A stretch of 64,000 bases of DNA from Comamonadaceae bacterium (GTDB lineage: Bacteria > Pseudomonadota > Gammaproteobacteria > Burkholderiales > Burkholderiaceae_C), in the NCBI GenBank assembly GCA_947372865.1, contig CANBVJ010000010.1, forward strand, positions 1 to 64,000. The letters run 5' to 3'. Positions 35,994-46,193 of the stretch are shown piece by piece; position 1 is the first letter of the stretch; the number at the start of each line of letters is the position of its first letter. The position numbers were made by a program, and so were the translations under genes. The notes under the pieces are model-generated. The model was not told the origin of the DNA. It saw only the letters and a program-made list of their open reading frames with translations, and did no database searches.

Positions 35994-38900
35994 TTAGGCC
36001 AGCCGCTGCAACTGCTCGCGCACCTTGGCCAAGGTGTCACCAAATTCGGCCACGCGCTGGTGTGATTGCGCAATCACTTCAGGCGGCGCTTTGGCCACAA
36101 AGGCTTCGTTGCCCAGCTTGGCGGTGGCTTTGGCGATTTCGCCTTCCAGACGGGCGATTTCTTTGCCCAGGCGCAGTTTTTCAGCGGCCACGTCAATTTC
36201 CATGAAGAGGCACATGCGCGCGTCGCCCACCACGGCTACCGGGGCGGCTTGGGCGGCGGTTTGCCAGGCGGACTCGTCGTCAAACACTTTCACTTCCACC
36301 AGCTTGGCCAGCGCTTGGAGCACCGGCGCGCTGCTGTGCCAAAAGGCGTTGTCGGTGGCGCTGCCCGCCAGTACGTACAAGGGCAGGCGGGTGGATGGCG
36401 GCACTTTCATTTCGCCGCGCAGGTTGCGGCAGGCGTCCACCAGCAGTTTGAGGCGGGCCACGTGGGCTTCGGCCACCGGGTCGATGCGCTCAGGCTGGCT
36501 TAAGGGATAGGCGGCAATCGCCACCGAGGGGCCAGCGCGGCCCGCCACGGGTGCCACTTTTTGCCACAGCTCTTCGGTAATGAAGGGGATCACCGGGTGG
36601 GCGAGCCGCAGAATGGTTTCTAAGGTGCGGATCAGGGTGCGGCGGGTGGCGCGTTGCTGAGCCTCGGTGCCGGTGTTGATCTGCACTTTGGCGATTTCGA
36701 GGTACCAGTCGCAAAACTCGTTCCAGACAAAGTCATAAATCGTGTTGGCCACGTTGTCCAGGCGGTATTCGACAAAGCCTTTGGCCACATCGGATACCAC
36801 CCGCTGCAAGGCGGAGGCAATCCAGCGGTCGGCCTGGCTGAACACCAGGTAGCCGTGCATGGGGCCGGCGGCGGTGGGCGCGCCATTCGCGTCCGCTCCC
36901 GGCGCAGCGCATTCCACTTTGGTGTGTTCCTTGAGGCCGCAGTCGTAGCCTTCGCAGTTCATCAGCACAAAGCGGGTGGCGTTCCAGAGTTTGTTGCAGA
37001 AGTTGCGGTAGCCCTCGCAGCGCTTGCTATCAAAGTTGATGCTGCGCCCCAGACTGGCCAGCGCGGCAAAGGTAAAGCGCAGCGCGTCCGCGCCATAGGC
37101 GGGAATGCCGTCCGGGAATTCTTTTTGGGTGTTTTTGCGCACCTGGGGCGCGGTCTCGGGTTTGCGCAGGCCTTGGCTGCGTTTGTCGAGCAGGGGTTCG
37201 AGCGAAATGCCGTCGATCAAATCGACGGGGTCCAGCACATTGCCTTCGGACTTGCTCATTTTCTTGCCCTGCGCGTCTCGCACCAGGCCGTGGATGTAGA
37301 CGTGCTTGAACGGCACCCGCCCGGTGAAGTGCGTGGTCATCATGATCATGCGGGCAACCCAGAAGAAGATGATGTCGTAGCCAGTGACCAAGACGCTGGA
37401 TGGGAGGTAGAGGTCGTAGTCGGAAATGCTTTTTTGGCTCCCGCTCCGGATCGCACCGGACTCGGCCTTGCTCATACTCGCTTCGCTCGCCAAATCGCTG
37501 CGTCCGAGCCCGGCACGCTCCTGCGATGGCGTGGCGCTGTCCGGCCAACCCATGGTGGAAAACGGCACCAGCGCGCTGGAATACCAGGTGTCGAGCACGT
37601 CCTCGTCGCGGCGCAGGGTTTTGCCGGGAGCTTGGGCTTGGGCCTCGGCTTCGTTGCGCCCCACGTAGACGCGGCCGTCTTCGTCGTACCAAGCGGGAAT
37701 CTGGTGGCCCCACCAGAGTTGGCGGCTGATGCACCAGTCCTGGATGTTGTTCATCCACTGGTTGTAGGTGTTGACCCAGTTCTCAGGCACGAAGGTGACT
37801 TCGCCACTTTGCACCGCATCGATGGCTTTTTGGGCGATGGATTTGCCGGTCGGGTCTTGGTCACTGACTTTAGTCATGGCGACAAACCACTGGTCCGTCA
37901 GCATGGGTTCCACCACCTGGCCGGTGCGGGCGCAGATGGGCAGCATCAGCTTGTGCGGTTTCACTTCCAGCAGCAGGCCGTCTTTTTCCAGGTCAACCAG
38001 CAGCGCTTTGCGCGCCGCAAAGCGGTCCATGCCCTGGTAGTGGATGGGGCCGTTGTGGTTGACCTTGGCGTCCAGGGTAAAGATGGTGATCAGCGGCAGA
38101 CCATGGCGTTGCGAGCAGGCGTAGTCGTTGAAGTCGTGCGCGCCGGTGATCTTGACGCAGCCCGAGCCAAAGGCGCGGTCCACAAAGTCGTCGGCGATGA
38201 TGGGAATCTTGCGGTTGCACAAGGGCAGGTCCACCATTTTTCCGAGCAGGTGGATGTAGCGATCGTCCTCGGGGTGGATGGCCAGCGCTCCGTCGGCCAT
38301 CATGGTCTCGGGGCGGGTGGTGGCAATCGTCATGCCTTTGCTCAAGACGCCGTCAATCAATTGCGGCCCGTCCGAGAAGGGGTACAGGATGTAATGCATC
38401 TTGCCTTCAGACTCGGTGCTTTCCACTTCCAGGTCGCTCACCGCGCTTTGCAAGACCGGGTCCCAGTTGACCAAGCGTTTGCCACGGTAAATCAGGCCTT
38501 GTTCGTACAACTGCACAAAGGTCTCGGTCACGGTTTTGGACAGCTTGGGGTCCATGGTGAAGTATTCGCGGCTCCAGTCCACGCTGTCGCCCATGCGGCG
38601 CATTTGGGTGGTGATGGTGTTGCCCGACTGTTCTTTCCATTCCCAGACTTTGGACACGAAGTTTTTGCGCGCCTCGGCCGGCGTGGGCCCCATGTCATGG
38701 CGGCTGATGCCTTGGGCCTGCAACTGGCGCTCCACCACGATTTGGGTGGCGATGCCGGCGTGGTCGGTGCCAGGAATCCAAGCCGTATTTGCGCCAGCCA
38801 TGCGGTGGTAGCGGGTCAGGCTGTCCATGATGGTCTGGTTAAACGCATGGCCCATGTGCAGCGTGCCGGTCACATTGGGTGGGGGCAGCTGGATGGAAAA

Positions 38901-39068
38901 AGCCGCCGCGTCCGCTTTGGGCGCACCGGTGCCCCGGAAGCCTGCCACGCCGTAGCCACGCTTTTCCCATTCCGGGCCCCAGTGGGCTTCGAGCGCTGCG
39001 GGCTCGAACGATTTGGACAAGGAGTTCAGACCGGCTTGGTCCGGGGTTTGCGCGGGGGCGTTGCTCAT
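35994..39068 (-). CDS. valS: Valyl-tRNA synthetase
   Basis: 1024 residues from ATG 39068. Class I motifs are [15 protein letters not shown] and KMSKSEGN, and an editing domain lies between them. A coiled-coil end ([32 protein letters not shown]) is typical of ValRS. The protein is ~70 residues longer than E. coli ValRS. About 33 of these are an Ala/Ser/Gly-rich insert encoded by roughly 37428-37541, between TMGWPD and [15 protein letters not shown]; a second smaller insert follows [10 protein letters not shown]. The frame stays open upstream, but ATG 39068 gives the normal N-terminus. Confidence 0.95.
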   Translation of the reverse strand: MSNAPAQTPDQAGLNSLSKSFEPAALEAHWGPEWEKRGYGVAGFRGTGAPKADAAAFSIQLPPPNVTGTLHMGHAFNQTIMDSLTRYHRMAGANTAWIPGTDHAGIATQIVVERQLQAQGISRHDMGPTPAEARKNFVSKVWEWKEQSGNTITTQMRRMGDSVDWSREYFTMDPKLSKTVTETFVQLYEQGLIYRGKRLVNWDPVLQSAVSDLEVESTESEGKMHYILYPFSDGPQLIDGVLSKGMTIATTRPETMMADGALAIHPEDDRYIHLLGKMVDLPLCNRKIPIIADDFVDRAFGSGCVKITGAHDFNDYACSQRHGLPLITIFTLDAKVNHNGPIHYQGMDRFAARKALLVDLEKDGLLLEVKPHKLMLPICARTGQVVEPMLTDQWFVAMTKVSDQDPTGKSIAQKAIDAVQSGEVTFVPENWVNTYNQWMNNIQDWCISRQLWWGHQIPAWYDEDGRVYVGRNEAEAQAQAPGKTLRRDEDVLDTWYSSALVPFSTMGWPDSATPSQERAGLGRSDLASEASMSKAESGAIRSGSQKSISDYDLYLPSSVLVTGYDIIFFWVARMIMMTTHFTGRVPFKHVYIHGLVRDAQGKKMSKSEGNVLDPVDLIDGISLEPLLDKRSQGLRKPETAPQVRKNTQKEFPDGIPAYGADALRFTFAALASLGRSINFDSKRCEGYRNFCNKLWNATRFVLMNCEGYDCGLKEHTKVECAAPGADANGAPTAAGPMHGYLVFSQADRWIASALQRVVSDVAKGFVEYRLDNVANTIYDFVWNEFCDWYLEIAKVQINTGTEAQQRATRRTLIRTLETILRLAHPVIPFITEELWQKVAPVAGRAGPSVAIAAYPLSQPERIDPVAEAHVARLKLLVDACRNLRGEMKVPPSTRLPLYVLAGSATDNAFWHSSAPVLQALAKLVEVKVFDDESAWQTAAQAAPVAVVGDARMCLFMEIDVAAEKLRLGKEIARLEGEIAKATAKLGNEAFVAKAPPEVIAQSHQRVAEFGDTLAKVREQLQRLA

Positions 39069-39183
39069 GGGGATTGGGGGCTCGTGACGGCGGCACCAGG
39101 GCGACCGTGGGGTTGCGGGGATCAAAGATGCGATTTTAACGAGTGCAACCGTGGACCGTTGAGGGTATTGGCTTGCAGATAAC

Positions 39184-39471
39184 ATGCCCCGTATGACCAG
39201 CTCCCAAACCGATCCCATTTCCCGCAGCCCGCTGGGCTTTGCCAAGTTGCCTGCACGCTACGGCGTGGTGGTGATGCCTTTTTTCTTGTCCATCATCATG
39301 ACGTGCGTGGTGTCCTTGATCAGCACCTTGCGCGGCGCGGGCTTTGGCCCCGGATTTTTCCCGCTGTGGTTGGGGTCTTGGGCCTTGTCGTGGGCCGTGG
39401 CTTTTCCCACGCTGTTGCTGGTGTTGCCGGTGGTGCGCCGCGCAACAGGGGCGTTTGTGCGCAGCAATTAG
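39184..39471 (+). CDS. DUF2798 membrane protein
   Basis: 95 residues with two predicted membrane helices: [22 protein letters not shown] and [21 protein letters not shown]. The pattern LPARYG...[10 protein letters not shown]...[17 protein letters not shown] fits DUF2798. No function is known. It is divergent from valS, 115 bp from its start. ATG 39193 is another possible start. Confidence 0.8.
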   Translation: MPRMTSSQTDPISRSPLGFAKLPARYGVVVMPFFLSIIMTCVVSLISTLRGAGFGPGFFPLWLGSWALSWAVAFPTLLLVLPVVRRATGAFVRSN

Positions 39472-39489
39472 CGACTGCGCACTGGCGCT

Positions 39490-41706
39490 TTACAGGAAGC
39501 GAACCCGCGTGAGCTGTCGCACGGTGCGTCCAAGCGACGCCGATTTGGACTGTGGCTGTGGCGCCGACCAGCAGCCAGACGCCGCGCGTGGAAACCAGCT
39601 TTGCTTGGACAAGGCGTGACCAACCAGGCAGGGGCCCAGGCTGGCTGTGTTCGACGGTGCCTCTGCCCAACCGGTTGCGGGCTGCGGTGCAGCCAGGCTC
39701 GCCATCACGGTAGCGGTGCCTGCCATCAGGGCGCTGGACAATAGTGCGATCGGTACCGCAATGCGCCACGCGGGCATGGCTGCAGCACGGCCCGCTGGCT
39801 TGAGTGCAGCAGCGTTGGGCGCCGCACCCGGTTGCTGAGACGGGGCTGGCGCAGCGCCTGACTGCAGGGAATCTGCGGCCTGGCCCAAACGGCTGGCAAG
39901 CGCATCGCGGCGCCGACGCAGGCTGGCGGTTGCGGCGGCGCGCAATTTGTGAGCGATCTCTCTGGTGCTGGGCGCTGGCGCCTGCTCGGTGGTCGACGCC
40001 TGGGCGTTTGATGACGCTTGGGCATGTGCTGGGTTCGGCGCCTGAAGTGTTTCCGTAGCCGCACTGTGGGTCTGCGCCCGTGCTGGCGTGTGTTGCCGCG
40101 GTGTCTGGGACACAGGCGCTGGTGTGCTTGCGGACTTTGCGCTCAAGGCCCTGGCGCCAGCGGGCGAGCGCACCATTTTTCCGGTGGCATCGTAGTGGTC
40201 CAGTTGCTGGTGGATGTCCGCATTGGCGGCCTGGGAGTTTTTGAGCCTATCCCTGGTTTGTTCCAATACAGCAGTCGCTTGCGCGCTCGTGCGCTGGCCG
40301 TGGGCTGCAGTGACTGGGCGGTGGGGACGGTGTGCTGACGCAGGTCGGGTTGCGGTGGTGGCTAAAGCTGGGGCAGGGTGGGCTGCCGTGGTGCTGCTGT
40401 CTGCTTCGGGGGTCCGGGCCACATCGGGCGCACGCGGCAGAGCGCGGGGCCGGTTTGTATCGACCGCCTGGCCGCGCCCCCCGCCGCCGATAGGGCGGCG
40501 CGTGCTAGTTTGGCTGGGTGCGGTGTCAAAAGACGCACCCGCAAAGCGGTCCTCCTGGCGGGGCTTGAACACGACACCAGAAGTCTCAGAAGCTCCGTGT
40601 GTTGGAAAGTGGGAATTGTCAGAAATGCGGCCCAGCTTTTTGGCCGAGCCAAAATCGGTGGACACCTTGACGATGTTGGCACGCATGGCCCGGCTGACCG
40701 AGGTGCCAAACTGGGGGCGCGTGCCGCCTAGGGCGCTGCCAGTGGCTGTGGCGCTTAAGGAGGTGCCCTGATTGCTGAAAATATCGTCGGGATCGCTGTC
40801 GTCGGCCAGGCGGCTGTCCCGGGCGTAGGTAAAGCTGTTGGTATCAAAGGTTTTGATGTTTTTGGCGGTTACCGCAACATGGAAGGGCTCGAACTCTTCC
40901 TCGCTGTAGCCAAACGAAGTCCGCATGTTCTGGAACACGGTTTTTTCTGCGTCCTCAATCACCCCGTCGGCCAGCATGATGTCGCATACATTGGTCAGGA
41001 TGAATATCTTCTGGTCGGCATTCAAAAACCGCGATGCCGAGTTAAAAAACTGCTCTGACTTGACCTTGAGTGCGTACTTGACAGCCACTTTTTGCAGCCC
41101 CTCAAACTCGCCGATCATGGCCTGGAGGCGGCCAATTTCCTCGGGACCCAACGATCCGTCCGATGCCATCATGTAAATCAGCGATGCTGCCATGGCCAGG
41201 TGCGGGGTGGCTTGCTGGGCGGCTAGTTTTCCCGCGTCAAAAGCGCCGAGGACCGTCTTGTCGTTTTTGAGCGCAATGGCCTCAAAAAAGGGCTGAAATT
41301 CCTGGTCGCTGAGTCCAAAGGCTTCCGTCAGACGCGCCAGCAGGTCCAACTCGACGCCATCTGCATGTCCGTCCGAAAGCATGGCGTCGCACATATTGGT
41401 CAGGACGCACAATCGGTCGGGCGCGCCCAGTACCTGCGGTGCGTCGGCAATGAACTGCTCCACAGGAACGCTTTGCACATAGTCCACCGCGCAGCGCAGC
41501 AAATCGGCGTTTTTGCCAATAACCGACTGCAACTGGTCGATTTCGGATTTTTCTACCTCGCCGTTGGACAGCATCATGTACAACAAGGCGGCGGCCAGCA
41601 CCAGCGGCGGCGAAAGCTCTATCTGTACGGCGGCTGCCGGATCCAGGGCAGCACCCGGCGTTTTGAGCTTTTCAATCAGGGCGGTGGGGGACGTTACGGT
41701 AGGCAT
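39490..41706 (-). CDS. Tandem TerB-like domain protein with disordered linker and C-terminal membrane anchor
   Basis: 738 residues. Two TerB-like helical units follow each other: residues ~30-150 (YMMLSNGEVEKSEI ... MLSDGHADGVELDLLARLTEAFG) and ~165-290 (YMMASDGSLGPEEI ... MLADGVIEDAEKTVFQNMRTSFG). Each has two acidic DG-x4-E-like loops that could bind metal. A ~350-residue Ala/Pro/Thr/Arg-rich linker follows, then one membrane helix at ~650-672 (IAVPIALLSSALMAGTATVM) and a 66-residue tail. The function is unknown. It lies 119 bp downstream of the histidine kinase on the same strand, so it could belong to that regulon. Confidence 0.82.
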   Translation of the reverse strand: MPTVTSPTALIEKLKTPGAALDPAAAVQIELSPPLVLAAALLYMMLSNGEVEKSEIDQLQSVIGKNADLLRCAVDYVQSVPVEQFIADAPQVLGAPDRLCVLTNMCDAMLSDGHADGVELDLLARLTEAFGLSDQEFQPFFEAIALKNDKTVLGAFDAGKLAAQQATPHLAMAASLIYMMASDGSLGPEEIGRLQAMIGEFEGLQKVAVKYALKVKSEQFFNSASRFLNADQKIFILTNVCDIMLADGVIEDAEKTVFQNMRTSFGYSEEEFEPFHVAVTAKNIKTFDTNSFTYARDSRLADDSDPDDIFSNQGTSLSATATGSALGGTRPQFGTSVSRAMRANIVKVSTDFGSAKKLGRISDNSHFPTHGASETSGVVFKPRQEDRFAGASFDTAPSQTSTRRPIGGGGRGQAVDTNRPRALPRAPDVARTPEADSSTTAAHPAPALATTATRPASAHRPHRPVTAAHGQRTSAQATAVLEQTRDRLKNSQAANADIHQQLDHYDATGKMVRSPAGARALSAKSASTPAPVSQTPRQHTPARAQTHSAATETLQAPNPAHAQASSNAQASTTEQAPAPSTREIAHKLRAAATASLRRRRDALASRLGQAADSLQSGAAPAPSQQPGAAPNAAALKPAGRAAAMPAWRIAVPIALLSSALMAGTATVMASLAAPQPATGWAEAPSNTASLGPCLVGHALSKQSWFPRAASGCWSAPQPQSKSASLGRTVRQLTRVRFL

Positions 41707-41825
41707 GAATGCACCATAACCAGCCCGTCATGCTTTGCGGATTACATGTCCGTAATTGCTGAAAACATGATTATCTTGTCATGAACGGCGCTAGAAAAAT
41801 AACGGCTTTGACACAAAAAAGACGC

Positions 41826-43220
41826 TCAAAAATGAAGCGGCGCCGTAAGCGTCAGGGCCGCAGTGTCTTGGTCCAGCACCAGAAACCGCAGTGTTCCCCG
41901 GTGAACACTGGCAATCTCATGGCAGATGCTCAGGCCCAAGCCCAGGCCATCCACGCCCCGGTTGTGTGCGGCGTCACCACGGTAAAACCGGTCAAAGGCG
42001 TGGTCTGCCATTTCCGCAGACAAATGTCCGGTGCTGTTGGTCACCGTCAGCGCCAAGGCGTCGCCCAGGTGTTGCAACATGAATCGGATGCGCCCCTGCG
42101 GCACGTTGTATTTCATGGCATTGCTGTACAGGTTATGTACCAGTTGCTTGACCAATACCGGGTCGCAATGCCAGATGACGCCTGCGGCGATCTCGGTTTC
42201 GATGCGGATATCGTGCTGAAAGGCGGCGGCGTCCTCGGCCAACTGTTCCAAAAAGCTGCTGAGATCAAAGTCCTCTCGCTGTGTCAGCAAGACTTTGGAG
42301 TCTGCGCGCGAGAGCGTCAATAATTTGTTGGTAATGTCAATCAGGCGTTCCACCTCGTCTCCCATATGGCTCGCACGCAGTTGCGCTGGCGCGCCGGTGG
42401 GCAGTTCGGCGATCAGGCGCTCTGCGTTGCCCCGCAAAATGGTCAGCGGCGTTTTGAGCTCATGCGAGGCGTAGGCCGTGAAATTGCGCGCCTTGCGGAA
42501 ACTCTCGTCGAGCCGGTGGCGCAGGTCCTTGTAAATTTTGGTGAGACCGTCAAATTCTTTGAATTTAGAGTCAACAGCGTCTGCCGAGTCCAGGTTGTCG
42601 GCCGACATTCGCAGGAGCGATTTTTCCAGCGCGCGGATGGGGGACATCACAATGCCGATTGTTGCAAGCGCAACAAACACACAGAGCGTAAACAGCAGCG
42701 GCAATACGTAAATCAGATGGCGGTTTCGGTAATTCCACAGATCGCCCAGAAAATCGTCAATTGCTTCTTTGGGCAGCAGCACATGCGGTCCATCGGGCGC
42801 CGCACTGAGCTGCAAGCCTGTCCATTCACGGGACCAAGCAGATTCTTTGTGAAAACTGCTGAGCAAATTGTTTTCCTCTTGCTTTGGAATCCAGTTGATT
42901 TGGCGCGGATCTATCGCCTGACATGCCTGCGTTGACCTCTCGTCGGGTACTTGCGAATCGACGCCACAAAAGAGGAAGAGGTCTGAAAGGACGCGTGAGG
43001 TTTCTTTGTTGACCTCGCGGTAGCAGGTCAAAAACGGCACGGGCTGCCCCAACCATTCTGCGCAAGACGCAATACCGACGCGCATTTCCTGCTGAATGCG
43101 GCGCTGTACATCCACTTCTATCAGGTATTTCGCAGATATCCGGTTGGCGCCGATGATGATGAAGCATCCCACTGTCAACAGCAGAAACATCACCAAGGTC
43201 AGTGAACGTTTTGGGTTCAT
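41826..43220 (-). CDS. Membrane sensor histidine kinase
   Basis: 464 residues. Membrane helices at ~7-26 and ~169-192 bracket a periplasmic sensor of about 140 residues with four cysteines (53, 66, 85, 100). After a HAMP-like linker, the phosphoacceptor His253 is in ASHELKTPL; the ATPase boxes are NLYSNAMKYN, and GLGLGLSICHEIA further on. Four periplasmic cysteines could form two disulfides, structural or redox-sensing. It overlaps the response regulator by four bases (ATGA). Confidence 0.93.
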   Translation of the reverse strand: MNPKRSLTLVMFLLLTVGCFIIIGANRISAKYLIEVDVQRRIQQEMRVGIASCAEWLGQPVPFLTCYREVNKETSRVLSDLFLFCGVDSQVPDERSTQACQAIDPRQINWIPKQEENNLLSSFHKESAWSREWTGLQLSAAPDGPHVLLPKEAIDDFLGDLWNYRNRHLIYVLPLLFTLCVFVALATIGIVMSPIRALEKSLLRMSADNLDSADAVDSKFKEFDGLTKIYKDLRHRLDESFRKARNFTAYASHELKTPLTILRGNAERLIAELPTGAPAQLRASHMGDEVERLIDITNKLLTLSRADSKVLLTQREDFDLSSFLEQLAEDAAAFQHDIRIETEIAAGVIWHCDPVLVKQLVHNLYSNAMKYNVPQGRIRFMLQHLGDALALTVTNSTGHLSAEMADHAFDRFYRGDAAHNRGVDGLGLGLSICHEIASVHRGTLRFLVLDQDTAALTLTAPLHF

Positions 43221-43912
43221 TGCATGCCTGGCGCGCGGATACGGTAGCCCACGCCGCGCACCGACTCGATCGGCAGGGGTGCGGACTCGCTTTTGCGCCC
43301 CAGTTTGCGCTTGATGCGCTGAATGCAGACATCCACCACATTGGTCTCCGGGTCAAAGTCGATCTCCCAGACATGGGCCAATATCTTTTTGCGTGAGAAT
43401 ATTTGCCCGGGGGACTGCATCAAATACTCCAGCAAGCTGAATTCACGCGGGCTCAGCGCCGCGCTCACGTCGTGCCAATGCGCCTTGCGGGTGATCAAGT
43501 TCAGGCTGAGCGCTTCAATTTGCAGCAGCTGGGTGTCGCTGATGGCCTGGACGGAGTGGCGGCTTAGGAGTGCCTTGACGCGCGCCACGAGTTCTTCCAT
43601 GAAAAAAGGCTTGGGCAGGTAATCGTCAGCGCCGGTTTCGAACCCCAGCAGGCGGTAGGGCAAGTCCACTTTGGCGCTGAGCATGATCACCGGCGTGGTG
43701 TTGCCGTCTTGGCGCATCAGGCGCAGCAGCTCAAAGCCGTCCAGCTTGGGCAGCATGGCGTCCAGAATGACCACCCCGTGCGCCCGTTCCCGCACCATCG
43801 CCAAGCCCAATTCGCCGTCTGCCGCGTGTTGAACGTGGTAACCCGCGCCTTCGAGCCCATGGGCCACAAACTCGGCGATGCGGGGTTCGTCTTCTATCAA
43901 AAGAATGTTCAA
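43217..43912 (-). CDS. OmpR/PhoB-family response regulator
   Basis: 231 residues from a TTG at 43912, chosen because it gives NILLIEDEPRIAEF at the N-terminus and has GGAG seven bases ahead; ATGs at 43936 and 43969 are in frame but add an unusual leader. The receiver has the phospho-Asp in VVILDAMLPKLDG, then Thr/Ser and Lys in MLSAK and YLPKPF. The C-terminal winged helix includes LSPREFSLLEYLMQSPGQIFSR and ETNVVDVCIQRIKRKLG. It controls target genes with the kinase that follows; the tandem TerB gene is a candidate target. Confidence 0.92.
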   Translation of the reverse strand: MNILLIEDEPRIAEFVAHGLEGAGYHVQHAADGELGLAMVRERAHGVVILDAMLPKLDGFELLRLMRQDGNTTPVIMLSAKVDLPYRLLGFETGADDYLPKPFFMEELVARVKALLSRHSVQAISDTQLLQIEALSLNLITRKAHWHDVSAALSPREFSLLEYLMQSPGQIFSRKKILAHVWEIDFDPETNVVDVCIQRIKRKLGRKSESAPLPIESVRGVGYRIRAPGMQ

Positions 43913-44114
43913 GAAAGGTCTCCGTCCTTGGGGCATGCGGACAAGGCAGGGGGAAATCGGCAGATGCAACTTATTTCGTCATTTTCTGGTGAAAAAAGTG
44001 GAAATTCATGACAAAAGAGTAATTCTGTCGCAAAAACAGCGGTTTTATTGCCTTTGAACTCGGAATCCCGTTGCGAGCGCCGATACCACAAGGCAAGCCC
44101 CAAACCCTTTGACC

Positions 44115-44435
44115 ATGCCCATTCAGCTGCCACCCACAAACCTCGCCCCCGCAGCATGGGGTGCGGCTGTGCCTCGCGCTGGGGCGGCCCAGGCGCCACC
44201 TGACAGCGCGGCGAAGGCCCAAGCCGCGCCGGAGCCCCGGCGCGCGCAGGCCACGGTGCCGATGGCGTCGGTGACTATGCGTTTTGAGATCGGAGGCGCC
44301 CAGGGTGGGTTGGTATTGCGCCTCACCGATGCCGTGTCGGGCAAAGTGGTGCGTGAAATCAGGTTGGAAAGCGCAGTCCCACTCGCAGTTGCCGGTCCAC
44401 ACCGGCCCGGCCAGATCGTGGACCTGCGCGCCTGA
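44115..44435 (+). CDS. FlaG-like hypothetical protein
   Basis: 106 residues from ATG 44115; a TTG at 44109 is also in frame. The N-terminal half is Ala/Pro-rich. The C-terminal ~50 residues, MRFEIGGAQGGLVLRLTDAVSGKVVREI, resemble the FlaG core (phi-x-V-x-D-x-x-T/S-G-x-V-I/V-R-x-I). FlaG proteins influence flagellar filament length, but no flagellar genes are in this window, so the assignment is weak. It is divergent from the response regulator. Confidence 0.5.
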   Translation: MPIQLPPTNLAPAAWGAAVPRAGAAQAPPDSAAKAQAAPEPRRAQATVPMASVTMRFEIGGAQGGLVLRLTDAVSGKVVREIRLESAVPLAVAGPHRPGQIVDLRA

Positions 44436-44527
44436 GATCCTGACCGCCGGCGCCGGGGTTTGAGCGCGACACCACGGCGCATACCCGTCTGGGCCTTTGG
44501 CGGTGCGGGATTCTGGATAATGTCCCT

Positions 44528-45313
44528 ATGCTGTTCATCCTCTCCCCTGCCAAGTCGCTCGACTACGAATCCCCCTTAAGCGGCCAGCCCCACACGCCGC
44601 CGCTGTTCGTCAAACAGTCCAAAGCCTTGATTGCGGTGCTGCAGGACTATTCGCCCCAGCAAATTTCCCAGCTCATGGACCTGAGCGACACGCTTTCGGG
44701 CCTGAATGTGGCGCGCTACCAGGCCTGGTCGGCCCGGGCAAGCGAGAAAAACGCGCGCCAGGCGCTGCTGGCCTTTAACGGCGATGTGTATGACGGCCTG
44801 CAGGCCCGCACGCTGGACGCCGACGCCCTGGCCTGGGCGCAAGACCATGTGTGCATCTTGAGTGGCCTGTACGGCGTGCTGCGCCCGCTGGACCTGATGC
44901 AGCCCTACCGCCTGGAGATGGGCACCGCGCTGCCCACGGCGCAGGGCAAAAACCTGTATGACTTTTGGGGCACCCAGATCAGCGACTACCTCAACACCCG
45001 CTTGCGCGCCGACGCCAGCCCGGTGATCGTCAACCTCGCCTCGCAAGAGTATTTCAAATCGGTCCAGCCGCAGGCGCTCAAGGCGCCCGTGGTCGAATGC
45101 GTGTTTCAGGAGAACCGGGGGGGCCAATTTAAGATCATCAGCTTTTCAGCCAAGCGGGCCCGCGGCATGATGGCGCGCTTTGCCATTGACCAGCGTTTGA
45201 ACCACCCCGATCAACTGCGCGCCTTTGACGCCGACGGCTACGCCTGGTGCGCCGCCGCTTCGGGCCCGCAGCGTTTGGTGTTTCGCCGCGAAGCCCCAGG
45301 AGCCGCCGCATGA
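44528..45313 (+). CDS. yaaA: Peroxide stress protein YaaA (DUF328)
   Basis: 261 residues beginning [16 protein letters not shown], the YaaA signature, with [48 protein letters not shown] and [11 protein letters not shown]. In E. coli YaaA lowers intracellular free iron during peroxide stress and is OxyR-controlled; the fold has been reported to bind DNA. Here it overlaps queF by four bases (ATGA). Confidence 0.94.
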   Translation: MLFILSPAKSLDYESPLSGQPHTPPLFVKQSKALIAVLQDYSPQQISQLMDLSDTLSGLNVARYQAWSARASEKNARQALLAFNGDVYDGLQARTLDADALAWAQDHVCILSGLYGVLRPLDLMQPYRLEMGTALPTAQGKNLYDFWGTQISDYLNTRLRADASPVIVNLASQEYFKSVQPQALKAPVVECVFQENRGGQFKIISFSAKRARGMMARFAIDQRLNHPDQLRAFDADGYAWCAAASGPQRLVFRREAPGAAA

Positions 45314-46167
45314 ACAACCACCCCGAACAGTCGCCTTTGGGCAAAGCCTCGCGCTACGCCGACCAGTACGACGCGTCGCTGCTTTTTCCGATTGCCCGTG
45401 CGCCCAAGCGCGCCGAGATTGGCCTGGACGCTACGCCGCCCTTTTTTGGCGCGGACATGTGGACCGCGTTTGAGCTGAGCTGGTTGAACGCCCGGGGCAA
45501 GCCCCAGGTGGCGATTGCGCACTTCACCGTGCCCTGCGAGTCGCCCAACATCATTGAGAGCAAGTCCTTCAAGCTCTACCTCAATAGCTTTAACAACACC
45601 CGTTTTGACGACGCGGCGCAAGTGCAAGACCGCTTGCGCGCCGATGTGAATGAGGCACTGTGGCGTGGCGCCGCGCGCAAAGGTACGGCCGGCCTGCGCC
45701 TGCTGGGCCCCGATCTGTTTGACCGCGAACCGGTTTATGAGCTCGACGGCCTGAACCTGGACCGCCTGGAAGTGGAATGCAGCCGCTACACCCCGGCGCC
45801 CGAGCTGTTGCGCACGGTGGAGACGGTGCAGAAAGAAGGCCCTGTGTCCGAGGTGCTGGTTAGCAACCTGCTCAAAAGCAACTGCCTGGTCACCGGCCAG
45901 CCCGACTGGGCCAGCGTGCAGATCAGCTACACCGGCGCGCAGATCGAGCAAGAGGGTCTGCTGCAATACTTGGTGAGCTTTCGCAACCACGACGAGTTCC
46001 ACGAGCAATGCGTGGAGCGCATTTTTATGGACATCTGGACGCGCTGCAAACCGATGAAGCTCACGGTGTACGCCCGCTACACCCGCCGGGGCGGCCTCGA
46101 TATCAACCCGTTTCGCACCAGCCACCCGCAGCAGCAGCCGGCCAACACCCGCACTGCACGCCAATAA
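45310..46167 (+). CDS. queF: NADPH-dependent 7-cyano-7-deazaguanine reductase
   Basis: 285 residues from ATG 45310. Reduces preQ0 to preQ1 in queuosine synthesis. The active-site Cys is in [20 protein letters not shown] and the C-terminal half contains [17 protein letters not shown]. At 285 residues it is the long bimodular type of QueF (E. coli type) and not the short Bacillus type. It starts inside the yaaA stop (ATGA) and is followed 26 bp later by a dioxygenase gene. Confidence 0.95.
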   Translation: MNNHPEQSPLGKASRYADQYDASLLFPIARAPKRAEIGLDATPPFFGADMWTAFELSWLNARGKPQVAIAHFTVPCESPNIIESKSFKLYLNSFNNTRFDDAAQVQDRLRADVNEALWRGAARKGTAGLRLLGPDLFDREPVYELDGLNLDRLEVECSRYTPAPELLRTVETVQKEGPVSEVLVSNLLKSNCLVTGQPDWASVQISYTGAQIEQEGLLQYLVSFRNHDEFHEQCVERIFMDIWTRCKPMKLTVYARYTRRGGLDINPFRTSHPQQQPANTRTARQ

Positions 46168-46193
46168 AGAGCACTTTTTTAAAAGGCAAATGC

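Noticed and set aside
36654-39182. 842-codon plus-strand frame opposite valS
   Set aside because: Antisense shadow of a high-GC gene; no domain, and valS on the other strand is unambiguous.
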